DNA of 64,000 nt from Streptomyces durocortorensis. Its GTDB lineage: Bacteria; Actinomycetota; Actinomycetes; Streptomycetales; Streptomycetaceae. The notes under the pieces are model-generated. The model had not been told where the DNA came from. It did not search any database and saw only the letters and a list, made by a program, of their open reading frames with translations. Position numbers and translations under genes: made by a program. The stretch covers positions 5,704,001-5,768,000 of the forward strand of contig NZ_CP134500.1 in the NCBI RefSeq assembly GCF_031760065.1, in the 5' to 3' direction. Each line of letters starts with the position of its first letter. The first letter of the stretch is position 1. Positions 50,066 to 59,268 of the stretch are shown here, piece after piece.

Positions 50066-50581
50066 TCAGGACTTGCGGATGGTCATGGTGTTGTCGTTGG
50101 AGGGATATCCGTACTTGTACTGCTGGCAGTCGACGGACTTGGACCGGCTGTGCACGGTCCACCCGGCCGGCACCTCGAACAGGCCGCAGATGGTCTTGGT
50201 GGTGCCCTTCGGGAGACCGGCGAGATTCACCAGCCCGACCCGGTTGTGGTAATCGCTGGTGCCGCGGCTCCGGTTGCAGTCGGAGACCGACGAGTACCTG
50301 GTGATGTGGAACCCGGACGGGATCGGGCTGTAGGTGCACGCCGACACGGTTCCGCCGGCGGCCACGTCGCTGGTGTCCGTGATCCGCTTCGTGTTGTACA
50401 TGCCCCCGCCGGTCGAGCCGCACCGGGAACTGTCCCAGTACTTCACCTCGACCCACCCCACGGGCGTGCTCGTCCAGCCGCACACGTCCTTCGGTGTCGC
50501 GGCGCCGGCCGTGCCCGAGGCCATCAGCCCACCCAGCAGCGATGCGGTCAGCGCAACTCCCACACGTCTGTACCAGTTCAT
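50066..50581 (-). CDS. Secreted protein of three cysteine-loop repeats, function unknown
   Basis: A 171-residue protein. The signal peptide spans residues 1-28 (WYRRVGVALTASLLGGL, cleavage near TAGA-A). The mature part contains only six cysteines, in three pairs 20 residues apart (C34/C54, C82/C102, C132/C152). Each pair follows exactly C-x5-P-x-G-[W/F]-x10-C. After each loop is a Tyr/Asn-containing stretch (GGMYNTKRI, SDYHNRVGL, GYPSNDNTM). The repeats are 48-50 residues apart. It is likely a small extracellular protein with three disulfide-closed loops; I recognise no family. Start: ATG at 50,581 (GGGGG 7 bases upstream) is preferred to one 6 bases earlier. Confidence 0.75.
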   Translation of the reverse strand: MNWYRRVGVALTASLLGGLMASGTAGAATPKDVCGWTSTPVGWVEVKYWDSSRCGSTGGGMYNTKRITDTSDVAAGGTVSACTYSPIPSGFHITRYSSVSDCNRSRGTSDYHNRVGLVNLAGLPKGTTKTICGLFEVPAGWTVHSRSKSVDCQQYKYGYPSNDNTMTIRKS

Positions 50582-50960
50582 CCTCATACCCCCAGGTATC
50601 GGACCTCGTGCCCTTCGTGGCTGCGCAGGAGTCTGTCACTTCTGACATGCACCTGGCCAGGAGTGCTGCTTATCGGCTGGTCCGGCGCGATCGTCAACGG
50701 GGTGCCCTTGCTCCAGGTGGTGACGATGCCTTGCCCGACCCGGGTGCGCGTACGAAGTGGTCGATGCCCGGATCAGCGGGCCCCGAGTCCCCGGACCGCG
50801 CCCCGACGCTCCTGGCGCCCGGCCCGCTCGGCTGAAGGAGGCCGGTGTCCCGCCTCGTGCGCGGGGGCTGGTGCGGGTGCCGATCAGCGGGTACACGGGT
50901 TACATACGGACCAGAAGCAGCCCAGTAGCAGCAGCGACGAGCGGCGAGGTGAGGTCCCTC
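50582..50960. other. 379-base spacer, no gene seen
   Basis: This space lies between the divergent secreted-protein and acyl-CoA dehydrogenase genes and must hold both promoters. Frames are open on both strands (for example 50,636-50,896 on the minus strand), but none has a ribosome binding site or third-position bias. A short AT-leaning patch (GGTTACATACGG) near 50,898 is the most promoter-like sequence. GAGGTGAGG just before 50,961 is the dehydrogenase ribosome binding site. Confidence 0.6.
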
Positions 50961-52916
50961 ATGTCCGCACCACACAACACACCCCAGGTCCCCAAGGCCC
51001 CCAAGGTCACCGAACGCGAAGCGCGGCGGGTCGCCGAGGCCGCCCGTGAGCAGGACTGGCGCAAGCCCAGCTTCGCCAAGGAGCTGTTCCTGGGGCGGCT
51101 CAGGCTCGACCTGATCCACCCGCATCCCATGCCGCCGCCCGACGACATCAGGCGCGGCGAGGAGTTCCTGGCGCGGCTGCGGGCGTTCTGCGAGACGAAG
51201 GTCGACAGCGCCCGGATCGAGCGCGATGCGAAGATCCCCGACGAGGTGATCGACGGACTCAAGCGGCTCGGCGCCCTCGGGATGAAGATCGAGACCAAGT
51301 ACGGCGGCCTCGGCCTCACCCAGGTGTACTACAACAAGGCGCTCGCTCTCGTCGGCTCCGCCAGCCCCGCGATCGGCGCCCTGCTCTCCGCGCATCAGTC
51401 GATCGGCGTACCGCAGCCGCTGAAGATCTTCGGCACCCAGGAGCAGAAGGACGTCTTCCTGCCCCGGCTGGCCACCACCGACATCTCCGCCTTCCTCCTC
51501 ACCGAGCCCGACGTCGGCTCCGACCCCGCCCGCCTCGCCACCTCCGCCGTGCCCGACGGGCCCGACTACCTCCTCGACGGCGTGAAGCTGTGGACCACCA
51601 ACGGCGTCGTCGCCGACCTGCTCGTCGTCATGGCCCGGGTCCCCGCGTCCGAGGGCCACCCCGGAGGCATCACCGCCTTCGTCGTCGAGGCGGACGCCCC
51701 CGGCGTCACCGTGGAGCACCGCAACGCCTTCATGGGGCTGCGCGGCATCGAGAACGGCGTCACCCGCTTCCACCAGGTGCGGGTGCCCGGCGCGCACCGG
51801 ATCGGGCCCGAGGGCGCCGGGCTGAAGATCGCCCTCACCACCCTCAACACCGGCCGCCTCTCGCTGCCCGCGATGTGCGTCGGCGTGGGCAAGTGGTCGC
51901 TGAAGATCGCCCGCGAATGGTCCGCCGTACGGGAGCAGTGGGGCCGGCCCGTCGCCCAGCACGAGGCGGTCGGCAAGAAGATCTCGTTCATCGCGGCCAC
52001 CACCTTCGCCCTGGAGGCCATCGTCGACCTCTCCTCGCAGATGGCCGACGAGGACCGCAACGACATCCGTATCGAGGCCGCCCTCGCCAAGCTGTACGGC
52101 TCCGAGACGGGCTGGCTGATCGCCGACGAACTGGTCCAGATCCGCGGCGGCCGAGGCTTCGAGACCGCCGAGTCCCTGGCCGCCCGTGGGGAGCGGGCCG
52201 TTCCGGCCGAGCAGATGCTCCGGGACATGCGCATCAACCGGATCTTCGAGGGCTCCACCGAGATCATGCATCTGCTGATCGCCCGCGAGGCCGTCGACGC
52301 CCACCTCAAGGTCGCGGGCGACATCATCGACCCCGACAAGCCGCTCTCCGCCAAGGCGAGGGCGGGCGCGAACGCCGCCGGGTTCTACGCCCGCTGGCTG
52401 CCCAAGCTGGTCGCCGGACCGGGCCAGCTCCCGCGTACGTACGCCGACTTCCACCCCGCGGGGCACCGCGACCTCTCCGGCCACCTCCGGTACGTCGAGC
52501 GCTCCTCCCGCAAGCTTGCCCGCTCCACCTTCTACGCCATGTCCCGCTGGCAGGGCCGGATGGAGACCAAGCAGGGCTTCCTCGGCCGGATCGTCGACAT
52601 CGGCGCCGAACTCTTCGCCATGAGCGCCGCCTGTGTCCGCGCCGAGCATCTGCGCGGTGCGGGCGAGCACGGCCGCGAGGCTTACCAGCTCGCGGACGCC
52701 TTCTGCGAGCAGGCCCGCATCCGGGTGGAGGAGCTGTTCACCCGCCTGTGGTCCAACACCGACGACCTCGACCGGCGCGTGGTCGACGGTGTCCTGTCCG
52801 GTATGTACACCTGGCTGGAGGAGGGCGTCGTCGACCCCAGCGGCGAAGGCCCCTGGATCGCGGATGCCACACCCGGCCCCTCCGTCCGGGAGAACCAGCA
52901 CCGCCCGGTGCGCTGA
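50961..52916 (+). CDS. Long acyl-CoA dehydrogenase
   Basis: A 651-residue flavin-dependent dehydrogenase, of the long (about 600-650 residue) class that has a C-terminal helical extension like VLCAD. N-terminal helical domain about 75-190; the middle beta domain includes AFLLTEPDVGSDPARLAT and LWTTNGVVADLLVVMA; the C-terminal FAD-binding helices include RIFEGSTEIMHLLIARE. The extra 180 residues at the end are helical. It oxidises an acyl-CoA, possibly a long-chain one; electrons would go to ETF. Start MSAPHNTPQV at 50,961. The gene appears to stand alone. Confidence 0.92.
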   Translation: MSAPHNTPQVPKAPKVTEREARRVAEAAREQDWRKPSFAKELFLGRLRLDLIHPHPMPPPDDIRRGEEFLARLRAFCETKVDSARIERDAKIPDEVIDGLKRLGALGMKIETKYGGLGLTQVYYNKALALVGSASPAIGALLSAHQSIGVPQPLKIFGTQEQKDVFLPRLATTDISAFLLTEPDVGSDPARLATSAVPDGPDYLLDGVKLWTTNGVVADLLVVMARVPASEGHPGGITAFVVEADAPGVTVEHRNAFMGLRGIENGVTRFHQVRVPGAHRIGPEGAGLKIALTTLNTGRLSLPAMCVGVGKWSLKIAREWSAVREQWGRPVAQHEAVGKKISFIAATTFALEAIVDLSSQMADEDRNDIRIEAALAKLYGSETGWLIADELVQIRGGRGFETAESLAARGERAVPAEQMLRDMRINRIFEGSTEIMHLLIAREAVDAHLKVAGDIIDPDKPLSAKARAGANAAGFYARWLPKLVAGPGQLPRTYADFHPAGHRDLSGHLRYVERSSRKLARSTFYAMSRWQGRMETKQGFLGRIVDIGAELFAMSAACVRAEHLRGAGEHGREAYQLADAFCEQARIRVEELFTRLWSNTDDLDRRVVDGVLSGMYTWLEEGVVDPSGEGPWIADATPGPSVRENQHRPVR

Positions 52917-52997
52917 GGCCTGTCCCCCGAGGCCGACCGGGGTGCGTCCACCCCGTCCACACACCGGACGCACCCCCTCGCCCCGCCCGCCGCCCGG

Positions 52998-53003
52998 CAG
53001 GAT
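52998..53003 (+). promoter_or_regulatory. -10 element of a probable leaderless promoter (aroA)
   Basis: CAGGAT ends 7 bases before the GTG at 53,011, with no ribosome binding site between. The last AT overlaps an in-frame ATG at 53,002 that would be the start if a leader existed. Confidence 0.35.
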
Positions 53004-53010
53004 GGGCGCC

Positions 53011-54252
53011 GTGACCCTCATCGACCTTCCCGGCTCCAAGTCCGTCACCGCCCGCGCCCTCTTCCTGGCCGCCGCGGCCGACGGCACCACTACTCTCCTG
53101 CGCCCGTTGCACTCGGACGACACCGAGGGGTTCGCCGAAGGCCTCCGGAGCCTCGGGTACCGGGTCACCCAGGAGGCCGACCGCTGGCACATCGAGGGCC
53201 GCCCGGCCGGGCCCGCCGCCCCCGAGGCCGACGTCTACTGCCGTGACGGCGCGACCACCGCCCGCTTCCTGCCCGCCCTCGTCGCGGCCGCCGCCTCCGG
53301 CACGTACCGCTTCGACGCCTCCGCCCAGATGCGCCGCCGCCCGCTGGCCCCGCTCACCCGGGCCCTCACCGGCCTCGGTGTCGACCTGCGCCACGAGGGA
53401 GCCGAGGGGCACCACCCGCTGACCGTCCGGGCCACCGGCATCACGGGCGGCGAACTCACCCTGGACGCGGGGGAGTCGTCCCAGTACCTCACCGCCCTGC
53501 TGATGCTCGGACCGCTCACCGCGAAGGGGCTGCGGATCAAGGTGACCGAGCTGGTCTCCGCCCCCTACGTCGAGATCACCCTCGCGATGATGCGGAGCTT
53601 CGGCGTGGACGTGCTGCGCGAGGGCGACACCTTCACCGTCCTGCCCGGCCGCTACCGGGCCACCTCCTACGCCGTCGAGCCCGACGCCTCCACCGCGAGC
53701 TACTTCTTCGCCGCGGCCGCCCTCACCGGCCGCGAGGTCACCGTCCCCGGCCTCGGCGCCGGCGCGCTCCAGGGCGACCTGCGCTTCGTCGACGTCCTGC
53801 GCGCGATGGGCGCCGAAGTGGCGGTCGGCGCCGACGCCACCACCGTCCGCTCCACCGGCCCGCTGCGCGGGCTCACCGTCAACATGCGCGACATCTCCGA
53901 CACCATGCCCACCCTCGCCGCCATCGCGCCCCACGCGGACGGGCCCGTACGGATCGAGGACGTCGCCAACACCCGGGTCAAGGAGTGCGACCGGCTGGAG
54001 GCGTGCGCCGAGAACCTGCGCCGCATGGGCATCACCGTGCACACCGGCCCCGACTGGATCGAGATCCACCCCGGTATGCCGAAGCCCGCCGGGATCGCGA
54101 CCCACGGCGACCACCGCATCGCCATGTCCTTCGCCGTCGCCGGACTGCGCACCCCCGGTCTGACGTACGACGACCCCGGCTGCGTACGCAAGACCTTCCC
54201 GCGCTTCCACGAGGTGTTCGCGGACTTCGCGAACGCCCTCGAAGGGCGCTGA
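53011..54252 (+). CDS. aroA: 3-phosphoshikimate 1-carboxyvinyltransferase (EPSP synthase)
   Basis: EPSP synthase joins shikimate-3-phosphate and phosphoenolpyruvate in the path to chorismate. 413 residues. The family motifs are seen: PGSKSVTARAL (Lys and Ser of the first block; the usual Asn of SxTNR is Ala), YCRDGATTARFLPA, ASAQMRRRPLAPL, AGESSQYLTALL, VKECDRLEACAEN with the catalytic Glu, THGDHRIAMSFAVAG, and VRKTFPRF. The N-terminal block is shorter than in the main actinobacterial AroA as I recall it, so this could be a second, divergent copy. GTG at 53,011 or ATG at 53,002. It precedes dxr by 71 bases. Confidence 0.88.
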   Translation: MTLIDLPGSKSVTARALFLAAAADGTTTLLRPLHSDDTEGFAEGLRSLGYRVTQEADRWHIEGRPAGPAAPEADVYCRDGATTARFLPALVAAAASGTYRFDASAQMRRRPLAPLTRALTGLGVDLRHEGAEGHHPLTVRATGITGGELTLDAGESSQYLTALLMLGPLTAKGLRIKVTELVSAPYVEITLAMMRSFGVDVLREGDTFTVLPGRYRATSYAVEPDASTASYFFAAAALTGREVTVPGLGAGALQGDLRFVDVLRAMGAEVAVGADATTVRSTGPLRGLTVNMRDISDTMPTLAAIAPHADGPVRIEDVANTRVKECDRLEACAENLRRMGITVHTGPDWIEIHPGMPKPAGIATHGDHRIAMSFAVAGLRTPGLTYDDPGCVRKTFPRFHEVFADFANALEGR

Positions 54253-54323
54253 AAGGCGCCGACCGCGCGCCCCACCGGGACGCGCTGTCCGCGCACACAG
54301 CGGGAGCGGCAACAATGGGAGGC

Positions 54324-55577
54324 ATGAGCGACAGCCCCGCACCCCTCGCCGATCCGCATCTCGTCTTCGATGCCGCGGACGGCCGCCGGGATCTTGTGAT
54401 CCTCGGCTCCACCGGGTCCATCGGCACTCAGGCCATCGACCTGGTCCTGCGCAACCCCGACCGCTTCCGGGTCACCGCGCTCTCGGCCGCAGGCGGCCGG
54501 GTCGCCCTGCTGGCCGAGCAGGCCCGCCTGCTGCGGGTGGACACGGTCGCGGTCGCCGCCGAGGACGCGGTCCCCGCCCTGCGCGAGGCGCTGCGGGAAC
54601 AGTACGGGGCCGGCGAGCCGCTGCCCGAGATCCTGGCCGGACCTGACGCGGCCACCACCCTCGCCGCGAGCGCCTGCCACACCGTGCTCAACGGCATCAC
54701 CGGCTCCATCGGGCTCGCCCCGACCCTGGCCGCCCTGAAGGCGGGCCGCACGCTCGCCCTCGCCAACAAGGAGTCGCTGATCGTCGGCGGCCCGCTGGTG
54801 AAGGCGCTCGCCGCCCCCGGCCAGATCATCCCGGTCGACTCCGAGCACGCTGCCCTCTTCCAGGCGCTGGCCGCGGGCACCCGCGCCGACGTCCGCAGGC
54901 TCGTCGTCACCGCCTCCGGCGGACCCTTCCGGGGCCGTACGCGCGAGGAGCTGGCCGACGTCACCCGGGAGCAGGCCCTCGCCCATCCCACCTGGGCGAT
55001 GGGCCCGGTCATCACGATCAACTCCGCGACCCTGGTCAACAAGGGTCTTGAGGTCATCGAGGCGCACCTCCTCTACGACATCCCCTTCGACCGGATCGAG
55101 GTCGTGGTCCACCCGCAGTCCTACGTCCACTCCATGGTCGAGTTCAGCGACGGCTCCACGCTCGCCCAGGCCACCCCGCCCGACATGCGCGGACCCATCG
55201 CCATCGGCCTCGGCTGGCCCGAGCGCATCCCGGACGCCGCCCCCGCCTTCGACTGGACGAAGGCCTCCAGCTGGGAGTTCTTCCCGCTGGACACCGAGGC
55301 CTTCCCGTCCGTCGGTCTCGCCCGGCACGTCGGCGGGCTCGGCGGCACCGCGCCCGCCGTTTTCAACGCGGCGAACGAGGAGTGCGTCGACGCTTTCCTC
55401 GCCGGACAGCTGCCCTTCAACGGAATCATGGATACGGTCACCGCTGTGGTGTCCGAACACGGCACCCCCGCCCCGGGAACCTCGCTCAGCGTCGCGGACG
55501 TCCTCGAAGCGGAAACGTGGGCCCGCGCACGGGCCCGGGAACTCTCGGCGAAAGCGACAGCGGAGGCGCGCGCATGA
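54324..55577 (+). CDS. dxr: 1-deoxy-D-xylulose-5-phosphate reductoisomerase
   Basis: DXR converts DXP to MEP with NADPH, the committed step of the MEP isoprenoid pathway. 417 residues. NADPH-binding [15 protein letters not shown] near residue 30; the catalytic-loop region [12 protein letters not shown]; metal-binding [13 protein letters not shown]; the flexible loop and substrate block [20 protein letters not shown]; and GLGWPER. A GGAGG is only one base before the ATG, so translation may be leaderless or use ATG 9 bases upstream. Its stop overlaps the site-2 protease start (ATGA). IspG follows 2 genes on. Confidence 0.96.
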   Translation: MSDSPAPLADPHLVFDAADGRRDLVILGSTGSIGTQAIDLVLRNPDRFRVTALSAAGGRVALLAEQARLLRVDTVAVAAEDAVPALREALREQYGAGEPLPEILAGPDAATTLAASACHTVLNGITGSIGLAPTLAALKAGRTLALANKESLIVGGPLVKALAAPGQIIPVDSEHAALFQALAAGTRADVRRLVVTASGGPFRGRTREELADVTREQALAHPTWAMGPVITINSATLVNKGLEVIEAHLLYDIPFDRIEVVVHPQSYVHSMVEFSDGSTLAQATPPDMRGPIAIGLGWPERIPDAAPAFDWTKASSWEFFPLDTEAFPSVGLARHVGGLGGTAPAVFNAANEECVDAFLAGQLPFNGIMDTVTAVVSEHGTPAPGTSLSVADVLEAETWARARARELSAKATAEARA

Positions 55578-56884
55578 GTCTGACCTCGATCCTGCTGACG
55601 GTCCTGGGGATCGCCGTCTTCGTCGTGGGCCTGCTCTTCTCCATCGCCTGGCACGAGCTGGGCCACCTCTCCACGGCCAAGATGTTCGGCATCCGGGTCC
55701 CGCAGTACATGGTCGGATTCGGCCCGACCCTCTGGTCGAAGAAGAAGGGCGACACCGAGTACGGCATCAAGGCCATCCCGGCGGGCGGCTACATCCGCAT
55801 GATCGGGATGTTCCCGCCCGGCGCCGACGGCCGCCTTGAGGCCCGCTCCACCTCACCGTGGCGCGGCATGATCGAGGACGCCCGCTCCGCCGCGTACGAG
55901 GAGCTCGAACCGGGCGACGAGAAGCGGCTCTTCTACACGCGCAAGCCGTGGAAGCGCGTCATCGTGATGTTCGCCGGGCCGTTCATGAACCTGGTCCTCG
56001 CGGTCGCGATCTTCATGGGCGTCGCGATGACCTTCGGCTTCCAGACCCAGACCACCGAGGTCGCGGGCGTCCAGCAGTGCGTCATCTCGCAGAGCGACAA
56101 GCGCGACACCTGCAAGGACAGCGACCCGGTCTCCCCGGCCAAGGCCGCGGGCCTGAAGGAGGGCGACAAGATCGTCGCCTTCGACGGGCAGCGGGTCGAC
56201 GACTGGGCGACGCTCTCGGACCGCATCCGCGGGACCATCGGCCCCGCCACGATCACCGTCGAGCGCGGCGGCCAGGAGGTCACCCTCAACGCCGTCCTGC
56301 GCGAGAACGCCGTCGCGAAGAAGGACGCCGATGGCGAGGTCATCCCCGACCAGTACATCAAGGCGGGCTACCTGGGCTTCGCCGCCCAGACCGAGATCGT
56401 GCCGCTCTCCTTCGGCGACTCCGTCGTCCGTATGGGCGACATGATCGAGAACGGCGTCGACGCGATCATCGCCCTGCCCTCCAAGATCCCGGCCCTGTGG
56501 GACGCCGCCTTCAGCGACGGCCAGCGCGCCGACGACTCACCGGTCGGCGTGGTGGGCGCGGCCCGGATCGGCGGCGAGGTGATGAACCTCGACATCCCGG
56601 CCCAGAACCAGGTCGCGATGATGCTGTTCCTGCTGGCGGGCTTCAACCTGTCGCTGTTCCTGTTCAACATGTTGCCGCTGCTCCCACTGGACGGCGGGCA
56701 TATCGCGGGCGCCCTGTGGGAGTCGTTGCGGCGCAATGTGGCCAGGGTCTTCCGGCGCCCGGACCCGGGTCCGTTCGACGTGGCCAAGCTGATGCCGGTC
56801 GCCTACGTGGTCGCCGGACTCTTCATCTGCTTCACGCTGCTGGTCCTGGTGGCCGACATCGTGAACCCGGTCAGGATCAGCTGA
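55574..56884 (+). CDS. Site-2-type M50 membrane metalloprotease (RseP/Rip1-like)
   Basis: A 436-residue intramembrane protease that cuts membrane-anchored regulators such as anti-sigma factors. Zinc motif HELGH at residues 27-31 in the first helix; the third ligand is in the LDG motif, [15 protein letters not shown] near residue 365. A PDZ domain lies at about 175-260 ([16 protein letters not shown]). An acidic insertion [11 protein letters not shown] follows the second helix. The gene lies between dxr and ispG in a conserved actinobacterial order, joined to dxr by a 4-base overlap. The mycobacterial counterpart Rip1 lies beside the same genes. Confidence 0.95.
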   Translation: MSLTSILLTVLGIAVFVVGLLFSIAWHELGHLSTAKMFGIRVPQYMVGFGPTLWSKKKGDTEYGIKAIPAGGYIRMIGMFPPGADGRLEARSTSPWRGMIEDARSAAYEELEPGDEKRLFYTRKPWKRVIVMFAGPFMNLVLAVAIFMGVAMTFGFQTQTTEVAGVQQCVISQSDKRDTCKDSDPVSPAKAAGLKEGDKIVAFDGQRVDDWATLSDRIRGTIGPATITVERGGQEVTLNAVLRENAVAKKDADGEVIPDQYIKAGYLGFAAQTEIVPLSFGDSVVRMGDMIENGVDAIIALPSKIPALWDAAFSDGQRADDSPVGVVGAARIGGEVMNLDIPAQNQVAMMLFLLAGFNLSLFLFNMLPLLPLDGGHIAGALWESLRRNVARVFRRPDPGPFDVAKLMPVAYVVAGLFICFTLLVLVADIVNPVRIS

Positions 56885-56931
56885 CCGCCCCGGTGGAGAT
56901 CAGCTGATCGTCCCATTCGCCCCACAGGTGA

Positions 56932-56960
56932 CGGCCGGGCACACATGTCGTGTCCGGCCG
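56932..56960 (+). terminator. Hairpin after the site-2 protease gene
   Basis: An 11-bp stem (56,932-56,942 with 56,950-56,960, one G-T pair) with loop ACATGTC. It falls 48 bases past the protease stop and before the probable ispG promoter region (a TAACCT at about 57,014). Confidence 0.5.
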
Positions 56961-56976
56961 CTCACGAAGGGGTGGA

Positions 56977-56988
56977 CATGTCGACATG
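56977..56988. promoter_or_regulatory. 12-bp perfect palindrome upstream of ispG
   Basis: CATGTCGACATG is its own reverse complement; the related ACATGTCG occurs 30 bases earlier in the loop and 3' arm of the preceding hairpin. It lies 92 bases before the ispG start and could be an operator. Confidence 0.35.
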
Positions 56989-57079
56989 GTGCGTGTGCCC
57001 GGGCTCCGGTGCCGTAACCTCGAAGGCTGGAGCCCGCCGAAATCGGGACCTTGATCCACACCTTGGGGATGCACAGCGC

Positions 57080-58234
57080 ATGACTGCGATTTCTCTCGGA
57101 ATGCCGGCCGTTCCGACCAAGCTCGCCGACCGAAGGGTCAGCCGACAGATCCAGGTCGGCTCGGTCGCGGTCGGCGGTGACGCGCCCGTCTCGGTGCAGT
57201 CGATGACGACGACGCGCACCTCGGACATCGGCGCCACGCTCCAGCAGATCGCCGAGCTGACGGCGTCCGGCTGCCAGATCGTGCGCGTGGCCTGCCCCAC
57301 GCAGGACGACGCCGACGCCCTCGCCACGATCGCGAAGAAGTCCCAGATCCCGGTGATCGCGGACATCCACTTCCAGCCGAAGTACGTCTTCGCGGCCATT
57401 GACGCGGGCTGCGCGGCGGTCCGGGTGAACCCGGGCAACATCAAGCAGTTCGACGACAAGGTCAAGGAGATCGCGAAGGCGGCGGGCGAGACCCGCACGC
57501 CGATCCGGATCGGCGTCAACGCCGGCTCCCTGGACGCGCGGCTCCTGAAGAAGTACGGCAAGGCCACGCCCGAGGCCCTCGTCGAGTCGGCCCTCTGGGA
57601 GGCGTCCCTCTTCGAGGAGCACGGCTTCGGCGACATCAAGATCTCGGTCAAGCACAACGACCCGGTCGTGATGGTCAACGCCTACCGCCAGCTCGCCGCC
57701 CAGAGCGACTACCCCCTGCACCTCGGCGTCACCGAGGCCGGGCCGGCGTTCCAGGGCACCATCAAGTCGGCCGTCGCGTTCGGCGCGCTGCTCTCCGAGG
57801 GCATCGGCGACACCATCCGCGTCTCCCTCTCGGCCCCGCCGGCCGAGGAGGTCAAGGTCGGACTCCAGATCCTGGAGGCGCTGAACCTGAAGCAGCGCCG
57901 CCTGGAGATCGTCTCCTGCCCCTCCTGCGGCCGCGCCCAGGTCGACGTCTACAAGCTCGCCGACCAGGTCAGCGCCGGGCTCGACGGCATGGAGGTCCCG
58001 CTCCGCGTCGCGGTGATGGGCTGCGTCGTCAACGGCCCCGGCGAGGCCCGCGAGGCCGACCTCGGCGTCGCCTCCGGCAACGGCAAGGGCCAGATCTTCG
58101 TCAAGGGCGAGGTCATCAAGACCGTCCCCGAGTCGAAGATCGTCGAGACCCTGATCGAAGAGGCCATGAAGATCGCCGAGCAGATGGAGAAGGACGGCAT
58201 CCCGTCCGGCGAACCCGAGGTCTCCATCAGCTGA
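57080..58234 (+). CDS. ispG: 4-hydroxy-3-methylbut-2-enyl diphosphate synthase (GcpE)
   Basis: IspG is a 4Fe-4S enzyme that reductively converts MEcPP to HMBPP, the penultimate MEP-pathway step. 384 residues. The barrel domain has [19 protein letters not shown] and [16 protein letters not shown]; the iron-sulfur ligands are the Cys pair of [12 protein letters not shown] and the Cys of [12 protein letters not shown], with the conserved Glu nearby. The ATG at 57,080 gives [15 protein letters not shown]; a weak GGGGA lies 12 bases upstream. It follows dxr and the protease but has a 195-base gap that may contain its own promoter. Confidence 0.97.
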   Translation: MTAISLGMPAVPTKLADRRVSRQIQVGSVAVGGDAPVSVQSMTTTRTSDIGATLQQIAELTASGCQIVRVACPTQDDADALATIAKKSQIPVIADIHFQPKYVFAAIDAGCAAVRVNPGNIKQFDDKVKEIAKAAGETRTPIRIGVNAGSLDARLLKKYGKATPEALVESALWEASLFEEHGFGDIKISVKHNDPVVMVNAYRQLAAQSDYPLHLGVTEAGPAFQGTIKSAVAFGALLSEGIGDTIRVSLSAPPAEEVKVGLQILEALNLKQRRLEIVSCPSCGRAQVDVYKLADQVSAGLDGMEVPLRVAVMGCVVNGPGEAREADLGVASGNGKGQIFVKGEVIKTVPESKIVETLIEEAMKIAEQMEKDGIPSGEPEVSIS

Positions 58235-58256
58235 CCTCGGCTTTCCCTCGTCCTCA

Positions 58257-58289
58257 CCGCCCCGCCGGGCCCCGCGCCCGGCGGGGCGG
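58257..58289 (+). terminator. Terminator after ispG
   Basis: A perfect 13-bp GC stem (58,257-58,269 with 58,277-58,289) with a 7-base loop lies 23 bases after the ispG stop. No U-run follows. Confidence 0.6.
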
Positions 58290-58386
58290 CGGTGTGGTGA
58301 GAGGCCCTCTCGCGGACCCGGGCGGCGTTCAAGGGGCTTGTTGGGTACAGTGCGGAAATCAGCAGACCGCATGGTGAGGCCCCCTC

Positions 58387-59232
58387 GTGTTGACGCAGAC
58401 CACCACCCGGGTCCTCGAACCCAGCGACCTCGGCGCAGCGCTCGCCATCCTGGAGAGCGAGCCCGTGGCCAACGCCTTTGTGACGTCCCGCGTCCAGGTC
58501 GCGGGGCTAGACGCCTGGCGCCTCGGCGGGGAGATGTGGGGCTGGTACGCCGACGGCAGGCTCCGCTCCCTGTGCTACTCCGGCGCCAACCTCGTCCCCA
58601 TCTGCGCCGGACCCGAGGCCGTCCGGGCCTTCGCCGACCGGGCCCGCCGGGCCGGGCGCCGCTGCTCCTCCATCGTCGGACCCGCCGAACCCACCGCCCT
58701 GCTGTGGCGGCACCTCGAACCGAGCTGGGGCCCCGCCCGCGAGGTCCGCGCCAACCAGCCGCTCATGGTCACCGAAAGCCCTTCCGCCGACATCACCCCC
58801 GACCCGCTCGTCCGCCGCATCCGCAAGGACGAGACGGAGGTCCTCATGCCGGCCTGCGTCGCCATGTTCACCGAGGAGGTCGGCATCTCGCCGCTCGCCG
58901 GGGACGGCGGACTCCTCTACCAGGCCCGCGTCGCCGAACTCGTCGGCGCCGGACGCTCCTTCGCCCGCATCGACGACGGCAAGGTCGTCTTCAAGGCGGA
59001 GATCGGCGCCGCCACCCCCCAGGCCTGCCAGATCCAGGGTGTCTGGGTCGCCCCGGAACACCGGGGCAAGGGCCTCTCCGAGACCGGCATGGCCGCCGTC
59101 CTGCGCTACGCCCTGGCCGACGTCGCCCCCGTCGTCAGCCTGTACGTGAACGACTACAACACCCCCGCCCGCAGGGCCTACCGCCGCGTCGGCTTCCGTG
59201 AGACCGGCGCGTTCATGAGCGTCCTGTTCTGA
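58387..59232 (+). CDS. GNAT acetyltransferase, two-domain (DUF4081-type)
   Basis: A 281-residue protein with an N-terminal substrate domain (about 1-135) and a C-terminal GNAT domain. The acetyl-CoA pyrophosphate loop is GVWVAPEHRGKGLSETGM near residue 222 (the R/Q-x-x-G-x-G/A motif as HRGKGL), followed by SLYVNDYNTPARRAYRRVGF, the last GNAT strand pattern. The substrate is unknown; a protein or amino-acid amine is most likely. GTG at 58,387 follows GGTGAGG by 7 bases. TACAGT at 58,346-58,351 may be its -10. The family consistently sits between ispG and proS in streptomycetes as I remember. Confidence 0.9.
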   Translation: MLTQTTTRVLEPSDLGAALAILESEPVANAFVTSRVQVAGLDAWRLGGEMWGWYADGRLRSLCYSGANLVPICAGPEAVRAFADRARRAGRRCSSIVGPAEPTALLWRHLEPSWGPAREVRANQPLMVTESPSADITPDPLVRRIRKDETEVLMPACVAMFTEEVGISPLAGDGGLLYQARVAELVGAGRSFARIDDGKVVFKAEIGAATPQACQIQGVWVAPEHRGKGLSETGMAAVLRYALADVAPVVSLYVNDYNTPARRAYRRVGFRETGAFMSVLF

Positions 59233-59256
59233 TCCGCCGGACAACCCCTGGGCCAG

Positions 59257-59262
59257 TAGGGT
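59257..59262 (+). promoter_or_regulatory. -10 element of a probable leaderless promoter
   Basis: TAGGGT ends 6 bases before the ATG at 59,269, with TCCCGC between and no ribosome binding site. This is the clearest leaderless arrangement in the window; no good -35 was seen. Confidence 0.5.
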
Positions 59263-59268
59263 TCCCGC

